From: Arthrobacter sp. H-02-3 | GTDB lineage: Bacteria; Actinomycetota; Actinomycetes; Actinomycetales; Micrococcaceae | DNA: 64,000 nucleotides | Assembly: GCF_003097355.1 (NCBI RefSeq) | Contig: NZ_PYUI01000003.1 | Span: 1 to 64,000 of the forward strand | Direction of reading: 5' to 3' | Shown here: positions 35,406 to 44,998 of the stretch, piece after piece | How the letters are laid out: the number at the start of each line of letters is the position of its first letter | How positions within the stretch are numbered: position 1 is the first letter of the stretch | Program-made: the position numbers and the translations under genes | The notes under the pieces: generated by a model | Databases searched by the model: none | What the model was told of the DNA's origin: nothing | What the model saw: only the letters and a program-made list of their open reading frames with translations

Positions 35406-35480
35406 GCGCCCCAAGGGGGTGATCAGGTGCCGGCTCAGTCTGCTGATGCAGCCGGCCCTGCTAGTGGTGCTCGGCGTCCC

Positions 35481-35876
35481 TTAGCGGACGGCGACGAGGT
35501 CTACGACGAAGATCAAGGCCTCGTTGGGGCCGATCGCCCCGCCGGCGCCACGCGAACCGTAGGCAAGCTCGGAGGGGATCTCGAGGCGGCGGCGGCCGCC
35601 GACCTTCATGCCGAGGAGGCCCTGGTCCCAGCCCTGGATGACCTGGCCGACGCCGACCCGGAAGTCCAGCGGCGCGCCGCGGCCCCAGGACGCGTCGAAT
35701 TCTTCACCGGTGGACCAGGCGACGCCCACGTAGTGGGTGGAAACGGTGTCGCCGGCCTTGGCCTCGGCGCCGTCGCCTTCGATCAGGTCCGTGATGACCA
35801 GTTCGGTGGGGACGTCTCCTTGGGGGAAGTCGATTTCCGGCTTTTCGCGGTCGAGGTTGCGCTGTCCAAATGACAT
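35481..35876 (-). CDS. Cytosolic FKBP-type peptidyl-prolyl isomerase
   Basis: 131 residues, a single FKBP domain: DTVSTHYVGVAWSTGEEFDA, then FRVGVGQVIQGWDQGLLGMK and LAYGSRGAGGAIGPNEALIF. The aromatic and acidic pocket residues (Tyr, Phe, Asp, Val-Ile, Trp) are all present, so it should be active and FK506-binding. ATG 35876 follows AAAGGAG. There is no signal peptide. It lies 40 bases after the lipoprotein FKBP gene, and the pair follows pafA on the same strand. Confidence 0.93.
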   Translation of the reverse strand: MSFGQRNLDREKPEIDFPQGDVPTELVITDLIEGDGAEAKAGDTVSTHYVGVAWSTGEEFDASWGRGAPLDFRVGVGQVIQGWDQGLLGMKVGGRRRLEIPSELAYGSRGAGGAIGPNEALIFVVDLVAVR

Positions 35877-35916
35877 GGTTGCTCCTTTGGGGGTGACGTG
35901 TGGTGAATGCGGTGGA

Positions 35917-36852
35917 TTACTTGACGCCGAGGATGTCGACGACGAAGACGAGGTCGCCCTTGGCGTCGCCTTGGCCCTGATCACCGTAGGCGAGGTCCTT
36001 CGGGACCACCAAAAGGACGCGCGAGCCGACCGTCTTGCCGGTCAGGCCCTGGGTCCAGCCCTTGATGACGCCGGTGAGCGGGAAGGTGGCCTTCTGGCCG
36101 CGGTCAAAGCTGGAATCGAACACCTTGCCGGTCGCGAGGGCAACGCCCACGTAGTTGACTGTGATGGTGTCGGAGTCCTTGACGGCCTGGCCCTTGCCGG
36201 TGATGAGGTCCTGGGAGATCAGCGCGGTCGGTACCGGGACGCCTGCAACGGAGATCTCCGGAACGCCCTTGTCGTTTTCCTTGACGGTCGGCAGTCCGGC
36301 CGGCGGGGTGACGACGTCGCCCTGCGGCTTGTCCAAGACCGGCGGGGCATCCTTGGCGGAGAGCACCTTGACGATCAGGAGCTGCGTGGGCTTGGCCTCG
36401 GTGCCTTCGGCTGCGGCCTGGCCGGGGACGGCCAGGGCAATGTGGGAGCCCACCTTGGCGCCCACGAAAGCGTTGTAGATCACGGGGCTGCTTTTCTTGA
36501 GCTCGTCGTTCAGCTCCAGCGGCTCGGGATCGTTCGGGAACGTGTCTTCGAGGGTGGAGCCGTCCGTGCCGTTGAAGGCCACGATCGAGATGTCGGCGAT
36601 CTGGTTGGCCTTCACCCGGTCGCCGCTGCCCTCGGTGACCACTTTGACAGTGGGTTCCTTGACGTCGAGCGGCTTGGTGAATTCAACACCGGGGGCCTTC
36701 TTGTCGCCGTTCTCCGTGAGTTTGACCGAGTCCAGCTTGGCGGTCTCACCCGCGGACTGGCTGGTGGGTTCCGGCGCCGGGGGCGCTTCGCCGCCGCCAC
36801 AGGCGGTCAGCAGCAGCAGTCCGGGCAGAAGAATTGCAAGTAGTCGGCGCAC
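35917..36852 (-). CDS. FKBP-type isomerase lipoprotein (tandem FKBP)
   Basis: 311 residues. Signal peptide with lipobox LLLTACGGG (Cys about 18), then a Pro/Ser linker. The C-terminal domain is a full FKBP (DTITVNYVGVALATGKVFDS; GVIKGWTQGLTGKTVGSRVL; LAYGDQGQGDAKGDLVFVVD). The preceding region (IADISIVAFNGTDGSTLEDT, then IYNAFVGAKVGSHIALAV) is a second, divergent FKBP-like domain lacking several pocket residues. It probably acts as a folding factor on the outer side of the membrane. It starts 112 bases after the pafA stop. Confidence 0.9.
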   Translation of the reverse strand: MRRLLAILLPGLLLLTACGGGEAPPAPEPTSQSAGETAKLDSVKLTENGDKKAPGVEFTKPLDVKEPTVKVVTEGSGDRVKANQIADISIVAFNGTDGSTLEDTFPNDPEPLELNDELKKSSPVIYNAFVGAKVGSHIALAVPGQAAAEGTEAKPTQLLIVKVLSAKDAPPVLDKPQGDVVTPPAGLPTVKENDKGVPEISVAGVPVPTALISQDLITGKGQAVKDSDTITVNYVGVALATGKVFDSSFDRGQKATFPLTGVIKGWTQGLTGKTVGSRVLLVVPKDLAYGDQGQGDAKGDLVFVVDILGVK

Positions 36853-36963
36853 TTGGAAACTTTCGTCGAGGCAGGGTGGACTCAGTGCCGTTCGGTTTCC
36901 CGGGGCAAAGAAAGCGGCGGCCGCAAGGCGGCCCTACCTCAGAATAACGTGCAAAGCTGGGTA

Positions 36964-38328
36964 TCAGCCCATCGAGTCCAGCAGGGCATCGACCCGCTCG
37001 TCCACGCTCCGGAACGGATCCTTGCACAGGATGGTCTGGTGGGCGCGGTCGTTGAGCTTCAAATGAACCCAGTCCACGGTGTAGTCACGGCCCAGTTCCT
37101 GGGCGCGCCGGACGAAGTCGCCGCGGAGTTTGGCCCGGGTGGTCTGCGGCGGGGCGTCCACCGCGTCTTTGACTGTGGTGTCGTCCACTACCCGGCGGGT
37201 GGCCCCGCGGGCCTGGAGCAGGTAGAAGAGGCCGCGGCTGCGGGAGATGTCGTGGTAGGTCAGGTCAAGCTGCGCGATCCGGGGGGCGTCGAGCCCCAGG
37301 CCGTGCCGTTCGCGGTAGTTGTCCATGAGCTTCTTCTTGATGGCCCAGTCCACTTCGGTGTCGATCGTGCTGGTGTCACCGCTTTCGATCGCATCCAGGG
37401 TGCGCTCCCACAGGTCAAGGATGAGCGGCACGTGGGCGTTGTGGGCACCGTTTTCGGCCACAAACGCGGTCACCTTGCTCAGGTACTCGCGCTGGATCTC
37501 CAAGGCCGTGAGCTGCCGGCCGTTGGCTAGCCGCACCAGGGCCCGGCCGCTGAGGTCGTGTGAGATTTCCCGGATGCTGCGGATCGGGTTCTCCATCCGC
37601 ATGTCGCGCATGATCACTCCGGCCTCGATCATCCGCAGGATCAGGTCCACCGTTCCGATCTTGAGCAGGGCCGTGGTTTCGGACATGTTGGAGTCGCCCA
37701 CGATCACGTGCAGGCGCCGGTAGAACTCGGCATCCGCGTGCGGCTCGTCCCGGGTGTTGATGATAGGCCGGGAGCGGGTGGTGGCCGAGGACACGCCCTC
37801 CCAGATGTGGTCGGCCCGCTGGGAGAAGGCGAAGGTTGCCCCGTGCGGGGTCTTCAGGATTTTGCCGGCCCCGGCGATCAGCTGGCGCGTCACGAGGAAC
37901 GGGATCAGGATCTCGGCGAGCCGGGAAAATTCCCCGCGGCGCGGGATGAGGTAGTTTTCGTGGCTGCCGTAGGAGTTTCCGGCCGAGTCGGTGTTGTTCT
38001 TGAACAGGTAGACGGTGCCGTTGAAGCCCTCGGCCGCCAGCCGTTCCTGGGCCTCGTCCACGAGGTCGCACAGGATCAGTTCCCCGGCGCGGTCGTGCGC
38101 GATCAGCTGGGCGAGGTCGTCGCACTCGGCCGTGGCGTACTCGGGGTGGGATCCGACATCCAGGTAGAGGCGCGAGCCGTTGGTCAGGAAGACGTTGGAG
38201 GACCGTCCCCAGCTGACCACCTTGCGGAAGAGGTAGCGGGCGACTTCCTCCGGCGCGAGCGGCCGGGATTCCGGGCTTGAATAGGAAATTCCGAATTCGG
38301 TTTCGATGCCGAATATGCGCTTGTCCAT
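36964..38328 (-). CDS. pafA: Pup-protein ligase PafA
   Basis: 454 residues, carboxylate-amine ligase fold of the glutamine-synthetase superfamily. It uses ATP to attach the C-terminal Glu of deamidated Pup to substrate lysines. The N-terminal [12 protein letters not shown] carries the metal-binding Glu residues; the conserved Asp57 lies in [39 protein letters not shown] and [15 protein letters not shown] are family signatures. The start at ATG 38328 has AGGAG upstream and lies within two bases of the prcA stop, so coupling is likely. The longer frame beginning at 38433 overlaps prcA and is not used. Confidence 0.96.
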   Translation of the reverse strand: MDKRIFGIETEFGISYSSPESRPLAPEEVARYLFRKVVSWGRSSNVFLTNGSRLYLDVGSHPEYATAECDDLAQLIAHDRAGELILCDLVDEAQERLAAEGFNGTVYLFKNNTDSAGNSYGSHENYLIPRRGEFSRLAEILIPFLVTRQLIAGAGKILKTPHGATFAFSQRADHIWEGVSSATTRSRPIINTRDEPHADAEFYRRLHVIVGDSNMSETTALLKIGTVDLILRMIEAGVIMRDMRMENPIRSIREISHDLSGRALVRLANGRQLTALEIQREYLSKVTAFVAENGAHNAHVPLILDLWERTLDAIESGDTSTIDTEVDWAIKKKLMDNYRERHGLGLDAPRIAQLDLTYHDISRSRGLFYLLQARGATRRVVDDTTVKDAVDAPPQTTRAKLRGDFVRRAQELGRDYTVDWVHLKLNDRAHQTILCKDPFRSVDERVDALLDSMG

Positions 38329-38329
38329 C

Positions 38330-39037
38330 TCACTTCTCCTCAGCCAGCAGTGCCACGATGTCCGCGTCCTCGAGCCGCCGGAACGCCCGGCGGGTGCCGC
38401 GGCCGGTTTCCGAACCGCGGTCCAGTACCGCAACTTCCAACGCGGACGCCGGCAGGGTGGTTGTTTCCTTGTCCGCGACGAGCCCGGCGAGGGCCAGCCG
38501 GATGGCCCCGGCGAAGTCGAGTTCGCCCTGCCAGCCCGCCGCGACGGCCTCGGACACTTTGTCCGCCTGCCCGCCCATCACGATGAAGCCGTGTTCATCG
38601 GCGATGGACCCGTCAAACGTCAGCCGGTACAGGTGGTCCGCCTCCTGGGTCTGGGCGACTTCGGCGACGGCCAGTTCCACCTCGAAGGGTTTCTGCTCGG
38701 CCGTGAACACCGCTCCGAGGCTCTGGGCGTAGACGCTGGCCAGGCCGCGGGCCGTGACGTCCTCACGGTCGTAGGAGTAGCCGCGGACGTCGGCGTACCG
38801 CACCCCGGCCTGTCGCAGGCTCTCGAACTCGTTGTATTTTCCTACGGCGGCGAACGCGATTTTGTCGTAGATCTCGCCGATCTTGTGCAGGGACGGGGAC
38901 GGGTTCTCCGCCACGAGGGCAATCCCGTCTTTGCAGCTGATGACCACCACTGAGCGTCCGCGGGCGATGCCCTTCCGTGCGAAGTCCGCACGGTCCTTCA
39001 TCAGCTGTTCGGGAGATACATAAAACTGTTGCGTCAT
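38330..39037 (-). CDS. prcA: Proteasome subunit alpha
   Basis: 235 residues; forms the outer rings and gate of the 20S core. The N-terminal [20 protein letters not shown] is the actinobacterial gating segment that binds the C-terminal QYL of Mpa. Alpha-type features include the [20 protein letters not shown] strand pair and the lack of a catalytic Thr. It begins one base after the prcB stop and ends within two bases of pafA. Confidence 0.96.
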   Translation of the reverse strand: MTQQFYVSPEQLMKDRADFARKGIARGRSVVVISCKDGIALVAENPSPSLHKIGEIYDKIAFAAVGKYNEFESLRQAGVRYADVRGYSYDREDVTARGLASVYAQSLGAVFTAEQKPFEVELAVAEVAQTQEADHLYRLTFDGSIADEHGFIVMGGQADKVSEAVAAGWQGELDFAGAIRLALAGLVADKETTTLPASALEVAVLDRGSETGRGTRRAFRRLEDADIVALLAEEK

Positions 39038-39038
39038 C

Positions 39039-39872
39039 TTAGGCCTCCCGCTGGGCGACGGCCCGGGATTCGATGATGCGGCCGGCCACGGCGGCGAGAT
39101 CGCGGTCCGGGACCCGGACGGCGCCCGTCCGGTTCACCACATAGACAACCGGCCACAGTTGCCGGACCGGGTCGGGGCCGCCGGTGGCGGAGTCGTCGTC
39201 GGCGGCGTCGTACAGTGCCTCGACGGCGACCGCCACGGCATCCTGCTCCGAGAGCCCGGGGCGCCAGAGTTTCTTCAGCGCGCCGCGGGCGAACATCGAG
39301 CCGGATCCCACGGCATGATGTTCCTGTTCCTCGTAGCGGCCGCCCGTGACGTCGTAGGAGAAGAGCCTGCCGAAGCCGGCGGGCCGGTCGAACCCCGCGA
39401 ACAGGGGGACGACGGCGAGGCCCTGCATCGCCATGGGCAGGTTGCCCCGGACCATGGCGCCGAGCCGGTTCGCCTTGCCGTCCAGGCTCAGGAGCGTGCC
39501 TTCGATCTTCTCGTAGTGCTCCAGCTCAACCTGGAACAGCCGGGTGATGTCGAGGGCGATTCCGGCGGTTCCGGCGATGCCCAGTACGGAGTACTGGTCG
39601 GCGGGGAAGACTTTCTCGATGTGCCGGCTCGCGATGACGTTGCCCATCGTGGCGCGTCGGTCGCCGGCCATCAGCACTCCCCCGGCGTAGCTCATCGCCA
39701 CAATCGTGGTTCCGTGCGGGGCCTGGAGGGGTGCTGTGGTCTGGCCGGCGGCGAGCAGCTGGTTGAAAGGCATGTGGCCGAAGGGCATTAAGTCGGGCCG
39801 CTCGCGCTGCAGATGCTCAGTGAATGAGGACGTCGCGTTGGCTGCTACGCGGTTGGCTGTTGTTTCCTGCAC
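39039..39872 (-). CDS. prcB: Proteasome subunit beta
   Basis: 277 residues from the GTG at 39872, chosen because GAGGGAG lies about six bases before it; an ATG at 39899 is the alternative. A propeptide of about 54 residues ends in HG, followed by the mature N-terminal Thr (Thr55; [20 protein letters not shown]). Lys and Asp of the active site lie in the following DRRATMGN region. It forms the inner catalytic rings of the 20S core with PrcA. It lies 84 bases after pup and one base before prcA. Confidence 0.95.
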   Translation of the reverse strand: MQETTANRVAANATSSFTEHLQRERPDLMPFGHMPFNQLLAAGQTTAPLQAPHGTTIVAMSYAGGVLMAGDRRATMGNVIASRHIEKVFPADQYSVLGIAGTAGIALDITRLFQVELEHYEKIEGTLLSLDGKANRLGAMVRGNLPMAMQGLAVVPLFAGFDRPAGFGRLFSYDVTGGRYEEQEHHAVGSGSMFARGALKKLWRPGLSEQDAVAVAVEALYDAADDDSATGGPDPVRQLWPVVYVVNRTGAVRVPDRDLAAVAGRIIESRAVAQREA

Positions 39873-39956
39873 TGACGCTCCCTCAACGTGGTGGATCAAC
39901 GACTCTTCCGGCTCTTAGCCCCTCCTGCCGCCCTCATCCGGCGGCCGGCGGCGCTC

Positions 39957-40160
39957 CTACTGGCCGCCCTTTTGGACGAATGCGCGGACGAACTCCTCGG
40001 CATTGGATTCCAGCACGCCGTCGATCTCGTCGAGGAGGTCGTCAACGCCCTGGGTGGCTGCCGATGCCTGGGCGTCTGCGGGGGCCGGCGGCGCGGCGGG
40101 GACGTCCTCGTCAACCTCGGTGTCCCGCGACTGCGGCTGCTGCTGCTCCTGGCCTGCCAT
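39957..40160 (-). CDS. pup: Prokaryotic ubiquitin-like protein Pup
   Basis: 67 residues, disordered, acidic and Gln-rich. The C-terminal half has the Mpa-binding helix region (GVDDLLDEIDGVLESNAEEF) and ends VRAFVQKGGQ, so it is made as the Gln form and must be deamidated by Dop before PafA can ligate it. ATG 40160 follows AAGGAGAG. A hairpin lies just upstream in the leader (40180-40200). The gene sits between dop and prcB, the standard order. Confidence 0.97.
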   Translation of the reverse strand: MAGQEQQQPQSRDTEVDEDVPAAPPAPADAQASAATQGVDDLLDEIDGVLESNAEEFVRAFVQKGGQ

Positions 40161-40179
40161 TGTTCTCTCCTTCATGTCC

Positions 40180-40200
40180 GTCCCTTTTCTCGTAAGGGAC
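40180..40200 (-). promoter_or_regulatory. Leader hairpin 20 bases before pup
   Basis: GTCCCTT and AAGGGAC, seven perfect pairs around a seven-base loop, end 19 bases before the pup ATG and just ahead of the ribosome site. It is too short for a terminator and lacks a U-run. It may mark a processed 5' end or modulate the high output expected for Pup (inference). Confidence 0.4.
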
Positions 40201-40251
40201 TTCCTGTAGCAATAGTGCCACGCGCGGGGCGCCCGCGGGGGCCTTTTGTTC

Positions 40252-41925
40252 CTAGGAACCGGGGCTGAGTCCCAGCAGCTCGGCCAGGAACGTCCCGGCC
40301 TCCCGGTGCCGGGCGAAGAGGCCGCCGGTGAGGGCTTCGGTTCCGCGCAGCGGCTCCCGGGTGGGGACCCGCTGGAGCCGGCCGCGGCCGGGAAGATCGA
40401 AGATCACCGAGTCCCAGCTCGCTCCCGCAAGGTCGGCGCCGAAACGGCTGACGCAGCGTCCGCGGAAGTACGCGCGCGTGTCCGACGGCGGTTCGGTCAC
40501 CGCGCGGCCGATCGCCGCGTCGTCGACGATCCGTTGCATCCGGTCGCGGGCCAGCAGGCGGTAGTAGAGCCCTTTTTCGGGGCGGATGTCGGCCCATTGC
40601 AGGTCCACGAGGCCCAGTCGGGCATTGTCCCACTCGAGGCCGTCGCGCTGGCGGTAGCCCTCCAGCAGGGACAGTTTGGCAAGCCATTCCACGGAGGAGG
40701 CGGCCGCCGCCCGGTCACCGCCGAGTTCACTCAAGGTGCCGGACCAGCGTTCCAGGACCTCGTGGGTGTGCCCGTCACCGTCCACGGCATCCGCAACGCC
40801 GGTGTCCTGAGCGTGTTTGGAGGCGGCCTCGAAATAGATCCATTGCAGGTCCAGGGCGGTGATCCGCCGGCCGTCGCTCAGGCGCAGCATCGCGGTCAGC
40901 GAGGTGTCGTGGCTGACCGTCTGCAGGGCCGCGACGGGCTCGTGAACCTCAATCCGGGGCGCCAGGCCGGCCTCGATCAGGCTCAGGACCATCGCGGTGG
41001 TGCCGAACTTGAGGAAGTTGGATGCCTGGCTGAGGTTGGCGTCACCGATGATGACGTGGAGCCGGCGGTACTTGTCCGCGGTGGCGTGGGGTTCGTCCCG
41101 TGTGTTGATGATGGGCCGGCGGATAGTGGTCTCCAGTCCCACTTCGGTTTCGAAGAAGTCGGCCCGCTGGCTGATCTGGTACCCCGGCCGGGAGCTGTCC
41201 TGCCCGAGGCCCACGCGTCCGGCGCCGCAGATGATCTGCCGGGTGACGAAGAACGGGGTGAGCCCGCGAACGATCTCGCCGAACGGCACGGAGCGGGGCA
41301 TGAGGTAGTTCTCGTGCGAGCCGTAGGAGACGGACTTGTTGTCCGTGTTGTTCTTGTAGAGGTTGACCGGCGGCAGCTCGGGGTCGGCGGCGAGGCGGCG
41401 GACGGCGGCCAGCGCCACGAGGTCTCCGGCGGCGTCCCATGTGACGGCGGCGCGCGGGTTGGTGACCTCGGGGCTGGAGTACTCCGGATGGGCGTGGTCG
41501 ACGTACAACCGTGCCCCGTTGCCCAGCACCATGTTCATCAGCAGCGTGCCGGCCTCGTCCTCGCCGTCGGCCTCGAGCTCCTGCCGGCCGTAGGCGAGGG
41601 CTATGGCCTCGGCGTCCAGGACCGGAGGCTGGTCGGTGAGCTGTTCGGGGTCCGCGCTGCTGCGCTCCAAGGTCCAGCCGCGGGCGTCGTGCAACGGCTC
41701 TTCGTCGGTGTAGTCCCACCGGGTTTCGGCCCCGCCGGCCGCCCGCTGCCGCGTGACCTGGGCGTATGCCTGGATGACGCGGGCAGACATCATGGTGGCG
41801 TTGGCGCCGGGGGCCGACGGCGCGTGGATGCCGTACTCGGTCTCCGAGCCCATCACCCGCATCGCACCGCCGACGGGCAGGCCGCCGGCTGTGTCGGCCG
41901 GCCGTCCCGGGACACCAGCCGTCAC
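40252..41925 (-). CDS. dop: Deamidase/depupylase of Pup (Dop)
   Basis: 557 residues from a GTG that overlaps the mpa stop as GTGA. Homologous to PafA but a hydrolase: converts Pup-Gln to Pup-Glu and removes Pup from proteins, with ATP as a bound cofactor. Signatures: [20 protein letters not shown] (metal-binding Glu and start of the Dop-specific insertion), [15 protein letters not shown] (Asp143, equivalent to the essential Dop Asp), [20 protein letters not shown] and [20 protein letters not shown]. The extra loop after the first motif is the region absent from PafA. An internal ATG (41862) just before VMGSETE is the alternative start. Confidence 0.95.
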   Translation of the reverse strand: MTAGVPGRPADTAGGLPVGGAMRVMGSETEYGIHAPSAPGANATMMSARVIQAYAQVTRQRAAGGAETRWDYTDEEPLHDARGWTLERSSADPEQLTDQPPVLDAEAIALAYGRQELEADGEDEAGTLLMNMVLGNGARLYVDHAHPEYSSPEVTNPRAAVTWDAAGDLVALAAVRRLAADPELPPVNLYKNNTDNKSVSYGSHENYLMPRSVPFGEIVRGLTPFFVTRQIICGAGRVGLGQDSSRPGYQISQRADFFETEVGLETTIRRPIINTRDEPHATADKYRRLHVIIGDANLSQASNFLKFGTTAMVLSLIEAGLAPRIEVHEPVAALQTVSHDTSLTAMLRLSDGRRITALDLQWIYFEAASKHAQDTGVADAVDGDGHTHEVLERWSGTLSELGGDRAAAASSVEWLAKLSLLEGYRQRDGLEWDNARLGLVDLQWADIRPEKGLYYRLLARDRMQRIVDDAAIGRAVTEPPSDTRAYFRGRCVSRFGADLAGASWDSVIFDLPGRGRLQRVPTREPLRGTEALTGGLFARHREAGTFLAELLGLSPGS

Positions 41926-43733
41926 AGGTACTGCCCTGTGCTGGGCATCGTCTCGATGGACTTCCCGGGCTCCTGGCCGGCCTTGCCCTGGACGATGGTG
42001 CGGATGTATGTGATGCGCTCACCCTTCTTGCCGGAGATCCGTGCCCAGTCGTCCGGGTTGGTGGTGTTGGGCATGTCCTCGTGCTCACGGAACTCATCCA
42101 CGACCGCACGGAGCAGGTGATCGATGCGCAGGCCCTTCTGCCCGATGGTCAGCAGGTCCTTGATGGCGTACTTCTTGGCCCGGTCCACGACGTTCTGCAC
42201 CACGGCGCCGGAATTGAAGTCCTTGAAGTAGAGCATTTCGGTGTCGCCGTTGGCGTAGGTCACCTCGAGGTATTCGTTGGACTTCTCGGTGGAGTACATC
42301 GCCTCGACGGTCCGCTGGACCATGGCGTCCACGGTGGCCTGGACGTCGCCGTTGTGCTCGGCGAGGTCGGACTCGTGGAAGGGCAGGTCCGTGGTGATGT
42401 ACTTGTTGAAGATGTCGGCGGCGGCCTCGGCGTCGGGACGCTGGATCTTGACCTTGACGTCCAGGCGGCCCGGGCGCAGAATCGCCGGATCGATCATGTC
42501 TTCGCGGTTGGAGGCGCCGATCACGATCACGTTGTCCAGCCGTTCGACGCCGTCGATCTCGCTGAGGAGCTGCGGAACGATCGTGGTTTCGACGTCGGAG
42601 GAGATGCCGGTGCCGCGGGTGCGGAACAGCGAATCCATTTCGTCGAAGAACACGACCACGGGGCTGCCCTCGGAGGCCTTTTCACGGGCGCGCGCGAAAA
42701 TCAGGCGGATGTGCCGCTCCGTCTCGCCGACGTACTTGTCCAGGAGTTCGGGTCCCTTGATGTTCAGGAAGTAGCTCTTCATGTCCGTCTTGCCGGCACG
42801 TTCGGCGGCCCGGGCGGCCAGCGAGTTGGCGACGGCTTTGGCGATCAGGGTCTTGCCGCAGCCCGGCGGGCCGTACAGCAGGATTCCCTTGGGGGCCTTG
42901 AGTCCGTGCTCGCGGTAGAGGTCAGGGTGCAGGAACGGCAGTTCGACGGCGTCGCGGATCTGTTCGATCTGCGGGCCGAGACCGCCGATGTCCTGGTAGG
43001 TGATGTCCGGGACTTCCTCCAGCACGAGGTTTTCGACCTCAGAGCGCGGGATCTTCTCGAGGGCGTAACCGGTGCGGGAATCGATAGAGAGGGCGTCGCC
43101 GACCCGGAGCCGCTGGGCGAGCAGGGCCCCGGAGAGCCGGATGACCCGTTCCTCGTCGGCCCGGCCCACCACCAGGGCGCGGTCCGAACCCAGCATCTCC
43201 TTCAGTGTGACCAGGTCCCCGGCGCGCTCGTAGCCGAGCCCGGCGACCACCATCAGGGCCTCGTTCAGGAGGACTTCCTGGCCGACTGCCAGCTGGTTGA
43301 TGTTCACCAGCGGGCTGATCCCCACGCGCATTTTGCGGCCGGCGTTGAAGATATCGACCGATTCCTCAGTGGCCGCCTGGCCGCTGTTCCCGGCGGTCGG
43401 CTGACGCTTCGGGTTCAGCTGAAGGATGGTGCCGAAGCTGTACGGCGGCTGTCCCTCCTGGTCGAGGGCGTTCTTGAGCCGCAGGATCTCCGCCTTGGCG
43501 GTCTCCAGCATGCTGACAAGCTTTGAGTTGTTTTGCGTGGCCGCGGCGAGCTGGCGGTCAATGTGCCGGAGCTTGTCCCGGAGGATATTGACCTGCCGCT
43601 CGGCGACGGAGAGTTCATTGGCGGCGTACCGCTCCCCCTCGCCGGCAGCGGCCCGGGACGCGTCCGCCCGTGCGGCAGCATCCGCTGCGTCCTCGGCCGG
43701 TGTGCGGCCCGGGTCAGTGTTCGGAGTCTCCAT
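41922..43733 (-). CDS. mpa: Proteasomal ATPase Mpa/ARC
   Basis: 603 residues. Order: Ala/Glu-rich N terminus, coiled coil that captures Pup (about residues 40-95, [20 protein letters not shown]), OB interdomains, then the AAA module with Walker [14 protein letters not shown], Walker [13 protein letters not shown], and Arg fingers in [10 protein letters not shown]. The C terminus is GQYL, the motif that docks into the alpha ring and opens the gate. It unfolds pupylated proteins for PrcBA. It overlaps dop by four bases and follows trmI by 84 bases. Confidence 0.96.
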   Translation of the reverse strand: METPNTDPGRTPAEDAADAAARADASRAAAGEGERYAANELSVAERQVNILRDKLRHIDRQLAAATQNNSKLVSMLETAKAEILRLKNALDQEGQPPYSFGTILQLNPKRQPTAGNSGQAATEESVDIFNAGRKMRVGISPLVNINQLAVGQEVLLNEALMVVAGLGYERAGDLVTLKEMLGSDRALVVGRADEERVIRLSGALLAQRLRVGDALSIDSRTGYALEKIPRSEVENLVLEEVPDITYQDIGGLGPQIEQIRDAVELPFLHPDLYREHGLKAPKGILLYGPPGCGKTLIAKAVANSLAARAAERAGKTDMKSYFLNIKGPELLDKYVGETERHIRLIFARAREKASEGSPVVVFFDEMDSLFRTRGTGISSDVETTIVPQLLSEIDGVERLDNVIVIGASNREDMIDPAILRPGRLDVKVKIQRPDAEAAADIFNKYITTDLPFHESDLAEHNGDVQATVDAMVQRTVEAMYSTEKSNEYLEVTYANGDTEMLYFKDFNSGAVVQNVVDRAKKYAIKDLLTIGQKGLRIDHLLRAVVDEFREHEDMPNTTNPDDWARISGKKGERITYIRTIVQGKAGQEPGKSIETMPSTGQYL

Positions 43734-43817
43734 CGTGCATCAGCCCCTTCCTGCTCTTCTATTAAGACCTTAGCCCTAAGAAGGCGGGTGCCGCTGGAGA
43801 CATCCGAAATATGCTGC

Positions 43818-44897
43818 CTAGTTCGTTATCTCCGGGGTGTCCACGACGTTTGTTCCGGCGATTGCGTCGCGGGCGGCGCGGCGCAGCTTCTTGTCCGAGA
43901 CAGCCCGTTCGCCGACGGCGCCGGGAGTCCAGGCGTTGACGTCTTCTTCGTTGAAATCGGTCTTGGACGGGCGGCGCTTCACGGAGATTCCCGTGACGCC
44001 GTCGGCGAGCCGGCGGGTGACCAGCAGGAAGCCCGTGTGGGCGACCATGCGGTGGTCCGGGCGCACGGCCAGGCCTTCGAGGTGCCAGCCGCGGACCATG
44101 GATTCCCACGCGTCGGGCTCGGTGAAGCGGCCGTCGGCGCGGATGGCTTCGGCTGTCCGCGAAAGCTGCGTCACAGTCGCGACATAATTGATCCAGACCC
44201 CGCCCGGCGCCAGGACCGTGGCGACGGCGTCGAGGCATTCCCACGGCGCGAGCATGTCCAGAACCACCCGGTCCACGGATCCCGGCTCTTCGGTGCGAAC
44301 CACTTCTTCCTGGAAGTCTCCGAGGGAGATCTTCCAGGCCGGGTGCGGGCCGCCGAAGATGGTCTCAACGTTGCCGCGGGCGATATCGGCGAATTCCTGG
44401 CGGCGCTCGAAGGAGTGCAGGTAGCCGTTGTCCCCCACCGCGCGAAGCAGGGAGATGGACAAGGCGCCCGAGCCGACACCGGCTTCAACGACGCGGGCGC
44501 CGGGGAAGATGTCCGCCATCGTGACGATCTGGCCGGCGTCCTTGGGGTATACGACGGCGGCGCCGCGCGGCATCGAGAGCACGAAGTCCGAAAGCAGCGG
44601 GCGCAGGGTCTGGTACTGCTGTCCGACGTTGTTCACGACGACGGAGCCGTCGGGCTTGCCGATGATCTCGTCATGGTTCAGGAAGCCGCGGTGGGTGTGG
44701 AAGGCTCCGCCGACCTCGAGCGTGATCGTGTTCATGCGTCCGCGCTCGTCCGTGAGCTGCACCCGCTCGCCCTCGCGGAACGGTCCGCGGCGGCGTGCAG
44801 CACCGGTCGCGGCAGTACTAGTGCCTGCGTGGGCGGTGTCAGTGGCTGCGGCTGTGTTAATGCCTGCGGCGGCGGTGGCGGCAGTATCGCTGCTCAT
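43818..44897 (-). CDS. trmI: tRNA (adenine-58-N1)-methyltransferase TrmI
   Basis: 359 residues from ATG 44897 (AGGAGCGAGGA upstream). TrmI motifs: FREGERVQLTDERGRMNTIT, the SAM site ARVVEAGVGSGALSISLLRA, SFERRQEFADIARGNVETIF and the NPPF-equivalent RVVLDMLAPWECLDAVA. It forms a tetramer that makes m1A58 in the T loop of tRNAs, a modification tied to stability. A long Ala/Thr-rich N-terminal extension (about 45 residues) is unusual. trmI directly upstream of mpa is the conserved actinobacterial order, so it probably shares the proteasome transcript. Confidence 0.93.
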   Translation of the reverse strand: MSSDTAATAAAGINTAAATDTAHAGTSTAATGAARRRGPFREGERVQLTDERGRMNTITLEVGGAFHTHRGFLNHDEIIGKPDGSVVVNNVGQQYQTLRPLLSDFVLSMPRGAAVVYPKDAGQIVTMADIFPGARVVEAGVGSGALSISLLRAVGDNGYLHSFERRQEFADIARGNVETIFGGPHPAWKISLGDFQEEVVRTEEPGSVDRVVLDMLAPWECLDAVATVLAPGGVWINYVATVTQLSRTAEAIRADGRFTEPDAWESMVRGWHLEGLAVRPDHRMVAHTGFLLVTRRLADGVTGISVKRRPSKTDFNEEDVNAWTPGAVGERAVSDKKLRRAARDAIAGTNVVDTPEITN

Positions 44898-44998
44898 GAA
44901 AATGTTCCTCGCTCCTGTAAAGCTGTGTGGCCGCGGACATGCCGGCGGGCACCGGTCCTTGCGCGTGGGGGCCGGAAATTCACGACCGACCAGTAACT

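Noticed and set aside
38329..38433. N-terminal extension of pafA
   Set aside because: Would overlap prcA; ATG 38328 has a good ribosome site and the family start MDKRIFGIE.
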